Assembly (NCBI GenBank): GCA_035652075.1
Contig: DASREL010000060.1
Coordinates: 12,462-76,461 of the forward strand
Length of the DNA: 64,000 bases
Direction: 5' to 3'
DNA from: Gp6-AA45 sp035652075
Lineage (GTDB): Bacteria; Acidobacteriota; Vicinamibacteria; Vicinamibacterales; CAVVIG01
Part shown: positions 26,708 through 34,116 of the stretch, piece by piece
Numbering within the stretch: position 1 is the stretch's first letter
Layout of the letters: every line of letters starts with the position of its first letter
The notes under the pieces: generated by a model
Seen by the model: the letters and a program-made list of their open reading frames with translations, nothing else
Told to the model about the DNA's origin: nothing
Database searches by the model: none
Made by a program: the position numbers and the translations under genes

Positions 26708-27829
26708 ATGTCGCTGGTCGTCGATACGCATCGCCAATATCTGTCGGATCGCGTGCGCCTCGACGCGTTTCGGCGCGCGGTCGGCGACGTCGTGCGGCCA
26801 GGACACGTGGTGCTCGATCTCGGCAGCGGCACGGGCATTCTTGGCCTGTTCGCGTGTGCCGCCGGCGCCGCACACGTTCATTCAGTCGACAACAGCGGCA
26901 TCATCGAAGTCGCGCGCGCGGTGGCGGCTGCAAATGGATTCGCCGACCGCATGACGTTCCACAACGTCCACTCCGCTGAATTGCAGTTGACGGGTCCGGT
27001 CGACGTGATCGTCTCCGATTTGATCGGCCGCTTCGCGATCGATGGCGGCCTCGTCGAAGATGTCGCGCAGGCCCGGGATCGCTGGCTCGCACCGGGCGGC
27101 ACGATCGTTCCCTCGACGGTGACGCTCGAGGTGGCCGCGGTCGAACATCCTGAGGGCGCCGCGAACATCGATTTCTGGAACGCGAGACCCGGCGGCTTCG
27201 ACATGGCGCCGGCCCGTCAGTGGGCGGCGAACACCGGCTACCCGACGCATTTCGCGCCAGGCGCGCTTCTCGGGCCACCGCGCGACGCGACGCGCCTCGA
27301 CATGGCAACCGTGCTGCCGGCGCCCTTCGCGATCGACGTGACGCTGACGGTCGATCGCGCCGGCACACTCCACGGAATCGGCGGCTGGTTCCGCGCGCAG
27401 TTGTCGCCGTCGGTCACGTTATCCAATGCTCCGCTCGCCCGGCCACGGTTGAATCGGCGCGACGTGTTCTTTCCGATCGATCGTCCCGTCGCGGTCACGC
27501 CGGGCGATCGCGTGCGCGTCCACATGCGAATCATTCCGGCCGAAACGATCGTTCGCTGGACCGTGGAGGTGCACGGGTGCACCTTCCGCCACTCGACGTT
27601 CAACGGGATGCTCGTCGCGCGCGAGGATCTCATGCGGATGCGTCCGCAGTCCGTGCCGCAGCTGACCGCTCGCGGCGGCGCGCGCTTGTCGGTCCTCGAA
27701 CTGTGCGACGGCGCGACGCCATTGGCCGACATCGAGCGTGAGGTCTTCCGGCGCCATCCCGATCTGTTCCCGTCGGTCGCCGACGCCGGCGCGTTCGTCG
27801 CCGAGGTTGTCACGCGCTACGCGCGCTGA
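26708..27829 (+). CDS. PRMT-like SAM methyltransferase with PqqD-like C-terminal domain; putative tailoring enzyme
   Basis: A 373-residue protein. Residues 1-45, DTHRQYLSDRVRLDAFRRAV then VVLDLGSGTGILGLFA, follow the protein arginine methyltransferase start. The PRMT double-Glu loop (SEWMGYCLFYE in PRMT1, from memory) reads SDLIGRFAIDG at 103-113, so the first Glu is Asp and the second Gly. A beta-barrel-like region follows. The last 80 residues, with LSVLELCDGATPLADIERE and a helical FVAEVVTRYAR, look like a PqqD domain. This suggests a leader-guided methyltransferase acting on the lasso precursor, perhaps on Lys, the C-terminus or another side chain. The substrate is inference. It sits nine bases after the precursor. 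Confidence 0.75.
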   Translation: MSLVVDTHRQYLSDRVRLDAFRRAVGDVVRPGHVVLDLGSGTGILGLFACAAGAAHVHSVDNSGIIEVARAVAAANGFADRMTFHNVHSAELQLTGPVDVIVSDLIGRFAIDGGLVEDVAQARDRWLAPGGTIVPSTVTLEVAAVEHPEGAANIDFWNARPGGFDMAPARQWAANTGYPTHFAPGALLGPPRDATRLDMATVLPAPFAIDVTLTVDRAGTLHGIGGWFRAQLSPSVTLSNAPLARPRLNRRDVFFPIDRPVAVTPGDRVRVHMRIIPAETIVRWTVEVHGCTFRHSTFNGMLVAREDLMRMRPQSVPQLTARGGARLSVLELCDGATPLADIEREVFRRHPDLFPSVADAGAFVAEVVTRYAR

Positions 27830-27836
27830 CCTGGTC

Positions 27837-28763
27837 GTGCTGTACCGCGCGTACGGCCTCATTCTCTCCAGTTCACATCGCATACCCGAACTTGCGCCGG
27901 TGGGGCGCGGAAGGGCGGCGCTGCGTCTGCAGTTCGAGCGGGGGACGCTCGCAGGTCAGCGCTGGTACGGCGCGTCGCCGCGGCCGCAAGAGGACGGCCG
28001 GCCGTGGCTCATCGTGTCGCGGCGCGGCGAGCTGCTCCGCATGCAGTTTCGGACGCTTGCCGATTTCGTGTGGGATCCGATGACGCGAACGCTGACTGCG
28101 TTTCGTCGAGGCGGCACGCCACCGCAGACGATCCGTCACCTCGCGCTCGACCAGGCGTTGCCGCTCGTGCTCGGGCACGAAGGGTTCACCGTGCTCCACG
28201 CGAGCGCGTGCGTCACCCCTGCCGGCACCGTGGCGTTCCTCGGACCGACTGGCGCCGGCAAGTCGACGATGGCGGCCGCGTTCGGCGCAACCGGCTGTCC
28301 GGTCATCGCGGACGATGCAGTGTTGCTGACGCAGCGAGGCAACGCCGATCTGATCGCCGTTCCTGCGTACGCCGGATCGCGGTTGTGGTCGGATGTGCTC
28401 CCGGTCGTCGACCCGCGACGCCGCGGCGCGTCACGCGGCCGCACCAAACGGCGCCTCGGACGCCACGATCGGACCCTTCGGTTTGCGAAAGATCCCGCGC
28501 CGCTCCGACGCGTGTACTTGTTGAAGCCGCGGAAGGGCACCGACGTCCTGATCGAGCCGCTGTCGCGTCGCGACAGCCTCATCGAACTGATCAAGCACAC
28601 GTACGTGCTCGAAGTCCGCGATCGCGCCCACTTGCTCGCGCATTTCGACCGGCTGACGCGCGACTGCGTGCCGCTTGGCATCCGCATGCTGACATATCCG
28701 CACGACGTTGCGATGCTGCCGCGCGTCTGCGCCGCGATCCTGGCGGACGCTAGCTCGGCGTGA
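27837..28763 (+). CDS. HPr-kinase-like protein of the lasso cluster
   Basis: A 308-residue protein. Residues 135-143 give the Walker A loop GPTGAGKST, then PVIADDAVLL, the family's second Asp motif, matching the C-terminal domain of HPr kinase/phosphorylase. The N-terminal half (residues 1-110) is the divergent domain found in lasso-cluster members. In paeninodin- and related clusters such kinases phosphorylate the C-terminal Ser of the precursor. Here the precursor ends in Cys-Leu, so a different Ser or another substrate must be meant, or the protein has another role. The start is taken as GTG at 27837, seven bases after the methyltransferase stop. It converges with the minus-strand gene at 28750 with a 14-base overlap. 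Confidence 0.75.
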   Translation: MLYRAYGLILSSSHRIPELAPVGRGRAALRLQFERGTLAGQRWYGASPRPQEDGRPWLIVSRRGELLRMQFRTLADFVWDPMTRTLTAFRRGGTPPQTIRHLALDQALPLVLGHEGFTVLHASACVTPAGTVAFLGPTGAGKSTMAAAFGATGCPVIADDAVLLTQRGNADLIAVPAYAGSRLWSDVLPVVDPRRRGASRGRTKRRLGRHDRTLRFAKDPAPLRRVYLLKPRKGTDVLIEPLSRRDSLIELIKHTYVLEVRDRAHLLAHFDRLTRDCVPLGIRMLTYPHDVAMLPRVCAAILADASSA

Positions 28764-29706
28764 CGCGTTGCAGCGCGTCGGCAATTTCGAGAAAGCGCGA
28801 CATCAACGGATCGTGATCCGCGTACTCGTGGATGCACCACCCGAGCGTGCGAAGCCGTTCGTCGAACGAGGGTAGGCGGTCGAGCGGCAGCAGCGGCACT
28901 TCGTGTGCGGCAGGCGTCGCGCTCGCCGCAATCAACTCGAATGACACACTGCGGCGCTCGGCCGCGCGCGCGGTGGCATAGCCGCCCCAGTGCACGATGT
29001 CGAATCCCCAGCTCAAGAGATCGCCGGTGCGCGCCGGGAGCGGTCGAACGGCGTGCAGCGCATCGATGAGCTCCGATCGCGTGAAGCGATCGGCGCGGTC
29101 GAAACGCTCGACGACCTCACGCGGTGCCGCCCACCGCGGCAACAGGTAGATGCATCCGCTCTCGAGCGTCGCGTCCGTCAGGGCGAGCCACGTCGTCAGC
29201 CGACCGGTCGCGTCGAACGATTCGACGTGCGCGCCGAACCCGGCCGAGTCTCGCGCCGGTCGTACGACGTGCACCCACACATGCGGAATCAGGCTGTAGC
29301 GACCGCCGAGGGCGCCGGTCGCGAAGTCGACGACGGCGGGCGACCGCGCGAGCAGCCACAACGCGTCGAAGACGAACGCAAACAGCGGCGGCCACTTCGC
29401 GGCGACCACTGCGTCGATCGCCGCGTTCGCCGCCTGCACGAGCGCCGGATCGAGTGCGCCGCGGAGATGACAGTATCCGTCGCGCTGCAGATCGGCGACC
29501 GCCGTCGCGATCGCGCCCGACGGCGGCGCGGCGGCGATGGCGACCGGCCGGGTCGAGATCGTCGTGGCCGGCGCGATCGACTGCCAATACGCAACGTCGC
29601 ACGCGCGGTCGGTGCGTTCCCGCGCGGCCGCGCCGGTGATGCGTGCGTCCGCGAGCAGTTGCTGGAAATCAGTGAGTCGCGGCGGCACGGTGCCGATGAC
29701 CTCCAT
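28750..29706 (-). CDS. Phytanoyl-CoA-dioxygenase-like Fe(II)/2-oxoglutarate oxygenase
   Basis: A 318-residue protein with the double-stranded beta-helix pattern of the PhyH family: AHVESFDATGRLTTWLALTDA gives a His160-x-Glu162 pair (usual form HxD), and DIVHWGGYATARAAERRSVSFEL supplies the distal His239 and Arg252. Members hydroxylate diverse small molecules or sugar- and lipid-linked substrates. HxE instead of HxD is unusual and makes the activity less certain. It overlaps the membrane protein upstream by 38 bases with the chosen ATG at 29706; an earlier ATG at 29730 is possible. Its substrate is unknown; the neighbours suggest polysaccharide or lasso tailoring. Confidence 0.65.
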   Translation of the reverse strand: MEVIGTVPPRLTDFQQLLADARITGAAARERTDRACDVAYWQSIAPATTISTRPVAIAAAPPSGAIATAVADLQRDGYCHLRGALDPALVQAANAAIDAVVAAKWPPLFAFVFDALWLLARSPAVVDFATGALGGRYSLIPHVWVHVVRPARDSAGFGAHVESFDATGRLTTWLALTDATLESGCIYLLPRWAAPREVVERFDRADRFTRSELIDALHAVRPLPARTGDLLSWGFDIVHWGGYATARAAERRSVSFELIAASATPAAHEVPLLPLDRLPSFDERLRTLGWCIHEYADHDPLMSRFLEIADALQRVTPS

Positions 29707-30904
29707 TCGTCCCCGACGACGGGCGCACATGCATCGCGATGGCCGCGAGCGTCGCGAAGAGCAAGCCGGTGGCCGGCACGCGCAGCGTCATTTCGAACAT
29801 GTTCTGCACGGCGATCGCGACGAGACCGCTTGCGGCGCCGGCGCGAATCGCGAACATCGCGCTGCGATCGTCGCGCAGCCGTTTCCAGACCAGCGCAATG
29901 CCCGTCACGAGCACGAGCGCGACCGGAATGCCGACCAGCGCGCCACCTTCCGCGATCGTCTGCAGCAGCTCATTGTCGGCGTGCGAGATCGTAATCAATA
30001 CCGTCGATGTCTGGTAGAAGGGCATAACGCGGCCGAAGGATCCGACACCGGCGCCGACCGGCCAGAAGTCGAGCGCCATCGGGATGATCTGCCGCCACTC
30101 CGCGAGGCGCGAGCCAAGGCCTTCGCTGCCGATCGCTTCGAGGCGTGCCGACAGGAGACCGAAGTTGGCGAACAGTCCGGCGATTCCGACGAGGACGAGC
30201 AGCGCGATGGCGAGCCGACGGAGGCGTCGTGCCGACACGTCGCGCTGGATGATCAACAAGAAGGTGATCATGCCGATCGCCAGCCCGAGCAGTCCCGATC
30301 GCGACAACGACACCATGATGCCGGCCGTCATCAGACACAGCGCGACCGCGAGACGCGTGCCGGTGTCGTCGAACGCACGCTCAGGGTCGAACGGCTCCCC
30401 ATGCTGATGGCGCGCCTGAAGACGGGCGACGAGGTAGCCGAGCGTGACCATCACCGCTAAGAGCAGCCAGCCCGAGTAATCATTGCGGTTGACGAACGGT
30501 CCCCACGGTCGCAGGTCGCGGCGCGTCACCGGCCAGATCAGATCGAGAATCGGCACCATCGTCAAATGCTGCGCGATCCCGACGACGGCGACGACGAGGC
30601 CGATCATCGCGATCCAGCGCGACAGCCATCGCAGTCCGCCGCGGCCGAGCGCCGTACGCGTGGCCCAGAAGGCCAGCATCAGCGCGCCGACGAGCAGCAG
30701 CGCCGTCGTGGTCGCTTGCGGATCGACCGAGATCGATTGCGACCGGCTCTGGATCGGCGCCACCGTCATGATCCGCTTGAACGCGATCGTGCCTGGCGCG
30801 ATCCGCGCGAGAAGATCGAGCGGCAGCGGGATGACCTGCAGTCCCATCGCGGCGAGCACGAGCAGGAGGCTCACGTCGAGCCAGCGCGTGGCTCGGCCCA
30901 ACAC
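29669..30904 (-). CDS. O-antigen ligase/polymerase-like membrane protein; start uncertain
   Basis: A membrane protein of at least 411 residues with about ten hydrophobic helices. LSRSGLLGLAIGMITFLLII is the Wzy_C-type SRSGLL helix and GPFVNRNDYSGWLLLAVMV the usual NRN segment that O-antigen ligases have before it. The GTG at 30904 is used as start, but in-frame coding continues upstream as a first hydrophobic helix (LLAALVVVPLLFFAHRYLL) to near 31034, with no ATG or GTG. CTG at 31054, overlapping the Wzc stop, could be the true start. It follows the Wzc-type gene and probably handles the same glycan. Confidence 0.72.
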   Translation of the reverse strand: MLGRATRWLDVSLLLVLAAMGLQVIPLPLDLLARIAPGTIAFKRIMTVAPIQSRSQSISVDPQATTTALLLVGALMLAFWATRTALGRGGLRWLSRWIAMIGLVVAVVGIAQHLTMVPILDLIWPVTRRDLRPWGPFVNRNDYSGWLLLAVMVTLGYLVARLQARHQHGEPFDPERAFDDTGTRLAVALCLMTAGIMVSLSRSGLLGLAIGMITFLLIIQRDVSARRLRRLAIALLVLVGIAGLFANFGLLSARLEAIGSEGLGSRLAEWRQIIPMALDFWPVGAGVGSFGRVMPFYQTSTVLITISHADNELLQTIAEGGALVGIPVALVLVTGIALVWKRLRDDRSAMFAIRAGAASGLVAIAVQNMFEMTLRVPATGLLFATLAAIAMHVRPSSGTNGGHRHRAAATH

Positions 30905-31037
30905 TGCCGCCGGGGCAAGCGCGAAAACAGCAACGCAGCCGATCGCGATCGGCCACGCCGTCAGCAGGTAACGGTGTGCGAAGAACAGGAGAGGAACGAC
31001 GACGAGCGCCGCCAGGAGGCGGAGCGCGGCGGGGACG

Positions 31038-33338
31038 TCAGACCGCCGCTTCAGCGTAGTAGTTCTTGTACTGGTGGCCGTAGTAGCGCGAATAGTAGTA
31101 CCGGTTTCGCGCGAAATCGACCTTATTGAGCACCACGGCGGTGAATTTCGGCTGGGTTTGCGTGACCGTTTCGATCGCGCGTTCGGCGAGCCGACGGCGC
31201 GTCATCTCGGCGCCGATCACGAACACGACGCCCGCAACAAGCGGGGCCAGAATCACCGCGTCGGTGACCGCCAGCACTGGCGGCGTGTCGATGATGATCC
31301 AGTCGAACGGTCCGTGGGCGAGGTTCGTCAGCAGCGTCCGCATGCGTTCGGACGCGAGCAGTTCCGACGGGTTCGGCGGCGGATGTCCCGCGGTGATTGC
31401 GAGGAGATTCGGGTCGATCGTGCGCTGGATGACGTCGCGCACGCGCGCCTGACCGACCAGCACCTGCGATAACCCGCGTTCGTTCGTCAGACGCAGCGGC
31501 CGGTGCAGGCCGGGCCGCCGCATGTCGGCGTCGACCAGCAGGACTCGCGCGCCGCCGTACGCGAGCGCCATCGCGATGTTCGCCGCCGTCGTCGTCTTGC
31601 CTTCGAGCGGCTGCGCGCTCGTAACCACGATGATCTTCGTGCCCGCGCCAGCGAACTTCGTGAGCAGGGACGTCCGCAACGCGCGGAACGACTCGCCGAA
31701 ATCGTGTGGCACGCGCGCCGACGCGAGCAGCGGGTGTTTGTCGCCGCGGACCGACGGCACGAGGCCGAGGAACGTCATCTTCAGGCGCCGCGTGACATCT
31801 TCCGGCGTCTTGATCGTGTCGTTCATGTAGTCGAGGCCGTACGCGACGCCGAGTGCGAGCACGAGGCCGATACCGACCGACACGAGCCAGGTGCGGCGGC
31901 CCGTCGGGGTGATCGGCGCCTTCGGCACTTCGGCGTGATCCACGACGCGCACGTTGTTCGCGCGGCTGTTGCTCGAGACACGCAACTCGTTTTCCCGCTG
32001 CAGCAGCGACTGATACACGACGCGATTGCTGTTCGCTTCGCGCTCCATGACGTTGTAGTCGACGCTCTTGCGGCTGAGATCTTGCGCGTCCGACTTCGCG
32101 GCATCGAGCGCGCGGCTCGTCATCTGTTCCTCGAGGATCGCCGTGTCGTACTCGTTCTTGATGTTCTGAACGGCGCGGCTGACTTCGAGGTCGTAGGCAC
32201 GCTGCGCATCCTGCAGGTCGGCAATCGCCTTCTGCATCGTCGGATGCTTTTCCATGTACTTCTCGGCGAGCGAGTTCTTGATGCGCTGGGCGTCGACCAC
32301 CCGCTGCTTCGCCGTCTGGACCGCGGCCGACTGCGCGACCGCGGGAATCGAGTCGGCGGGCTGTCCGTTGTTGATCGCCTTGATCTGGTTGAAGAGGATT
32401 TCCCTCTGCGCCTTCTTCGTCTTCGCTTGCAGGAAGTCGTCGTTCAGTTTGTTGACGCGCGCGAGGACGATGTTCTGCTTCTCGTCAAGCGACAGGGCGT
32501 TCTGCTTGTCGCGGTAGTTCGCGAGCGCGCGTTCGCTCTCTTGCACCTTCTGCGACTGTGCCGCGACTTCGCGGTCGAGCCACTCGAGCATGTTCTGCGT
32601 GCTCTGCAGCTTGATCTGCAAGTTCTGCTCGACGTACTCGTCTACCAGCGTGTTGACGGCGGTGGCGGCGAACTGCGGATCCATCCCCGTAAACGTCACG
32701 TCGACGAGGCGGCTGCCCTGAATCGGAATCACGTCGACTTTCGCGAGAAACGCGCTGACCATCGCCGACTCGTCAGACGATTCGTCGGCCTTTGGCGCTT
32801 CGACTGGCGTCGTGATGGCGGGTGCCGGACGGACGAGCGCGAGCAGCTTGTCCTGGAAGTTTCGCAGCGCGACGGCGGGGCCGGTCGGCTTGACGGCGGT
32901 CCCATTGAACTCGGGAACGGTTTCGAGATGCAGCCGTTTGATGACGCGACGCGCGAGGTCGCGGCCCTTCAGAATCCGGTACTGCGTGCGATAGTACGGT
33001 TCGGGATCTTCGAAATAGGTGTTCTCCGCGTTCGTGATGCCAGGCACCATCGTCGAGCGCTCGTCTTCGATCATGATTTGCGCGCGCGATTGGAACAGCT
33101 GGATCGACGAGTAGCCCTGAATCATCATCGCCGCGGTCGTCAGGATGAACACGGCGGTTGCGACCTGACGATAGCGATAGATGACGGCGAGCCGGTCGAG
33201 GATGTGGACGTCTTCCGACGCCGAGAAATTCGTCGGCGGCGCGGGACGCGAGCCGCTACCCGGCCCTCCCGGCGGCGGCATCATCCCGTTGGACTGCGCG
33301 GCCTGGCGCGACGACGAGGATTCGGAATGCTCAGGCAT
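31038..33338 (-). CDS. Wzc-type polysaccharide co-polymerase and BY-kinase
   Basis: A 766-residue inner-membrane protein. After a Pro/Ser-rich cytoplasmic start comes TM1 (about 56-76), a long periplasmic Wzz region with coiled-coil-forming sequence (about 230-470), TM2 (LVSVGIGLVLALGVAYGLDY near 480-500), then a cytoplasmic tyrosine autokinase: Walker A QPLEGKTTTAANIA near 577, Walker A' LLVDADMRRP near 601, Walker B IIIDTPPVL near 683. The C-terminus is a Tyr-rich cluster (NRYYYSRYYGHQYKNYY) that is the autophosphorylation site. These proteins set chain length and drive export with an outer-membrane Wza. The start ATG overlaps the upstream TAA. No Wza or phosphatase is in the window. Confidence 0.92.
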   Translation of the reverse strand: MPEHSESSSSRQAAQSNGMMPPPGGPGSGSRPAPPTNFSASEDVHILDRLAVIYRYRQVATAVFILTTAAMMIQGYSSIQLFQSRAQIMIEDERSTMVPGITNAENTYFEDPEPYYRTQYRILKGRDLARRVIKRLHLETVPEFNGTAVKPTGPAVALRNFQDKLLALVRPAPAITTPVEAPKADESSDESAMVSAFLAKVDVIPIQGSRLVDVTFTGMDPQFAATAVNTLVDEYVEQNLQIKLQSTQNMLEWLDREVAAQSQKVQESERALANYRDKQNALSLDEKQNIVLARVNKLNDDFLQAKTKKAQREILFNQIKAINNGQPADSIPAVAQSAAVQTAKQRVVDAQRIKNSLAEKYMEKHPTMQKAIADLQDAQRAYDLEVSRAVQNIKNEYDTAILEEQMTSRALDAAKSDAQDLSRKSVDYNVMEREANSNRVVYQSLLQRENELRVSSNSRANNVRVVDHAEVPKAPITPTGRRTWLVSVGIGLVLALGVAYGLDYMNDTIKTPEDVTRRLKMTFLGLVPSVRGDKHPLLASARVPHDFGESFRALRTSLLTKFAGAGTKIIVVTSAQPLEGKTTTAANIAMALAYGGARVLLVDADMRRPGLHRPLRLTNERGLSQVLVGQARVRDVIQRTIDPNLLAITAGHPPPNPSELLASERMRTLLTNLAHGPFDWIIIDTPPVLAVTDAVILAPLVAGVVFVIGAEMTRRRLAERAIETVTQTQPKFTAVVLNKVDFARNRYYYSRYYGHQYKNYYAEAAV

Positions 33339-33913
33339 TAATGCTGCAACTCGCACGCGGGCGCCGAGACGGGCGGAGGGGCGACAACGAGGACGCTCGA
33401 CGCCGCGGCTTCTGACACGACAGCGGCCGCCGTCGTCGGCGTCGCCGTTGCGGCGCCGCCGCCGCCGAGGATGCCGGCAAATGGCGGCAGCTTGAACGGG
33501 AGTTTGACGACGGCCGACACGACGTCACCGGCGTTGACGTTCAAAATCTGACTCGCGGCCATCACAGCCGACTTGTCCGCCGAAAGAATTTCGACGATGT
33601 AGCTGCCCGGGTCGACGGCCTTGAATGCGTACAACCCGGTCTTGTCGGTCATCACCGTATCGACGATGCGACCGAATCGCGCATCGCGCAGCCGAACGAG
33701 CGTGTTCGACAATTGGCCGTTCGTCGAGTTGAGCGCGTTGCCTTGAATCGTGCTGGAGAACGTCTGCCCGCGGACGGCGCGAGCGGCGGTGCGAGTTGCC
33801 GTCGCGATCGATGGTTGCGCAGGCGCGGTTGCCACCTGCGTCTGGGCAGCGACGAGCTGCGGAAGGACACCCAGAGCCGCTACGACCGCGGCGACGGCAG
33901 CATGTCTGGGCAT
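33338..33913 (-). CDS. Small secreted protein with carboxypeptidase-regulatory-like domain
   Basis: A 191-residue protein with a signal peptide (RHAAVAAVVAALGVLPQLVAAQ, cleavage around residue 24). Residues 50-130 read GNALNSTNGQLSNTLVRLRDARFGRIVDTVMTDKTGLYAFKAVDPGSYIVEIL, a SdrD-B/CarboxypepD_reg-type beta-sandwich. The C-terminal 50 residues are Ala/Pro/Val-rich with a final Cys near the end. It is the first gene of the minus-strand unit with the Wzc gene, overlapping it by one base. The AT-rich region upstream carries several palindromes. Role in surface polysaccharide assembly is inferred. Confidence 0.75.
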   Translation of the reverse strand: MPRHAAVAAVVAALGVLPQLVAAQTQVATAPAQPSIATATRTAARAVRGQTFSSTIQGNALNSTNGQLSNTLVRLRDARFGRIVDTVMTDKTGLYAFKAVDPGSYIVEILSADKSAVMAASQILNVNAGDVVSAVVKLPFKLPPFAGILGGGGAATATPTTAAAVVSEAAASSVLVVAPPPVSAPACELQH

Positions 33914-33962
33914 AAGGAGCTCACTTTAAATATCGGTCGAAAACGCGTCGGACGCCAGCAGC

Positions 33963-33977
33963 AAGTCAGAATGACTT
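33963..33977. promoter_or_regulatory. Perfect inverted repeat AAGTCA-GAA-TGACTT
   Basis: A 6-bp arm and 3-bp spacer inverted repeat in the AT-rich gap between the minus-strand polysaccharide unit and the plus-strand DUF3810 gene. It contains GTCA/TGAC half-sites also used by the palindrome 5 bases further on. A transcription-factor site is likely but not identified. Confidence 0.5.
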
Positions 33978-33981
33978 TATG

Positions 33982-33995
33982 TGACAATAACGTCA
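33982..33995. promoter_or_regulatory. 14-mer palindrome TGACAATAACGTCA, copy 1
   Basis: TGAC and GTCA half-sites flank a 6-bp spacer. The identical 14-mer stands at 53940-53953 upstream of the ExeA-like ATPase gene. It lies about 70 bases upstream of the minus-strand secreted-protein/Wzc unit. A shared regulator of both loci is inferred. Confidence 0.6.
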
Positions 33996-34021
33996 ATTAT
34001 AGACATATCGTAGCACGACCG

Positions 34022-34035
34022 TTGCTGTACAGCAA
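34022..34035. promoter_or_regulatory. 14-bp perfect palindrome TTGCTGTACAGCAA
   Basis: A 14-bp perfect palindrome, with a CTGTACAG centre. It lies in the same gap, 82 bases before the GTG of the DUF3810 gene. The sequence resembles no specific regulator closely enough to name one. Confidence 0.5.
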
Positions 34036-34116
34036 TCGGAAGGGCACAGATAGCGTGCAACTGGCTAAGCTATTGATCAGCTGCTGTTTACAGTTCAATT
34101 CTACCGCACCTTCGGA

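Noticed and set aside
31503..33341. 612-residue open frame on the plus strand
   Set aside because: It lies entirely antisense to the Wzc-type gene, which has complete domain motifs. Its sequence is low-complexity Arg/His/Glu-rich and typical of GC-rich shadow frames.
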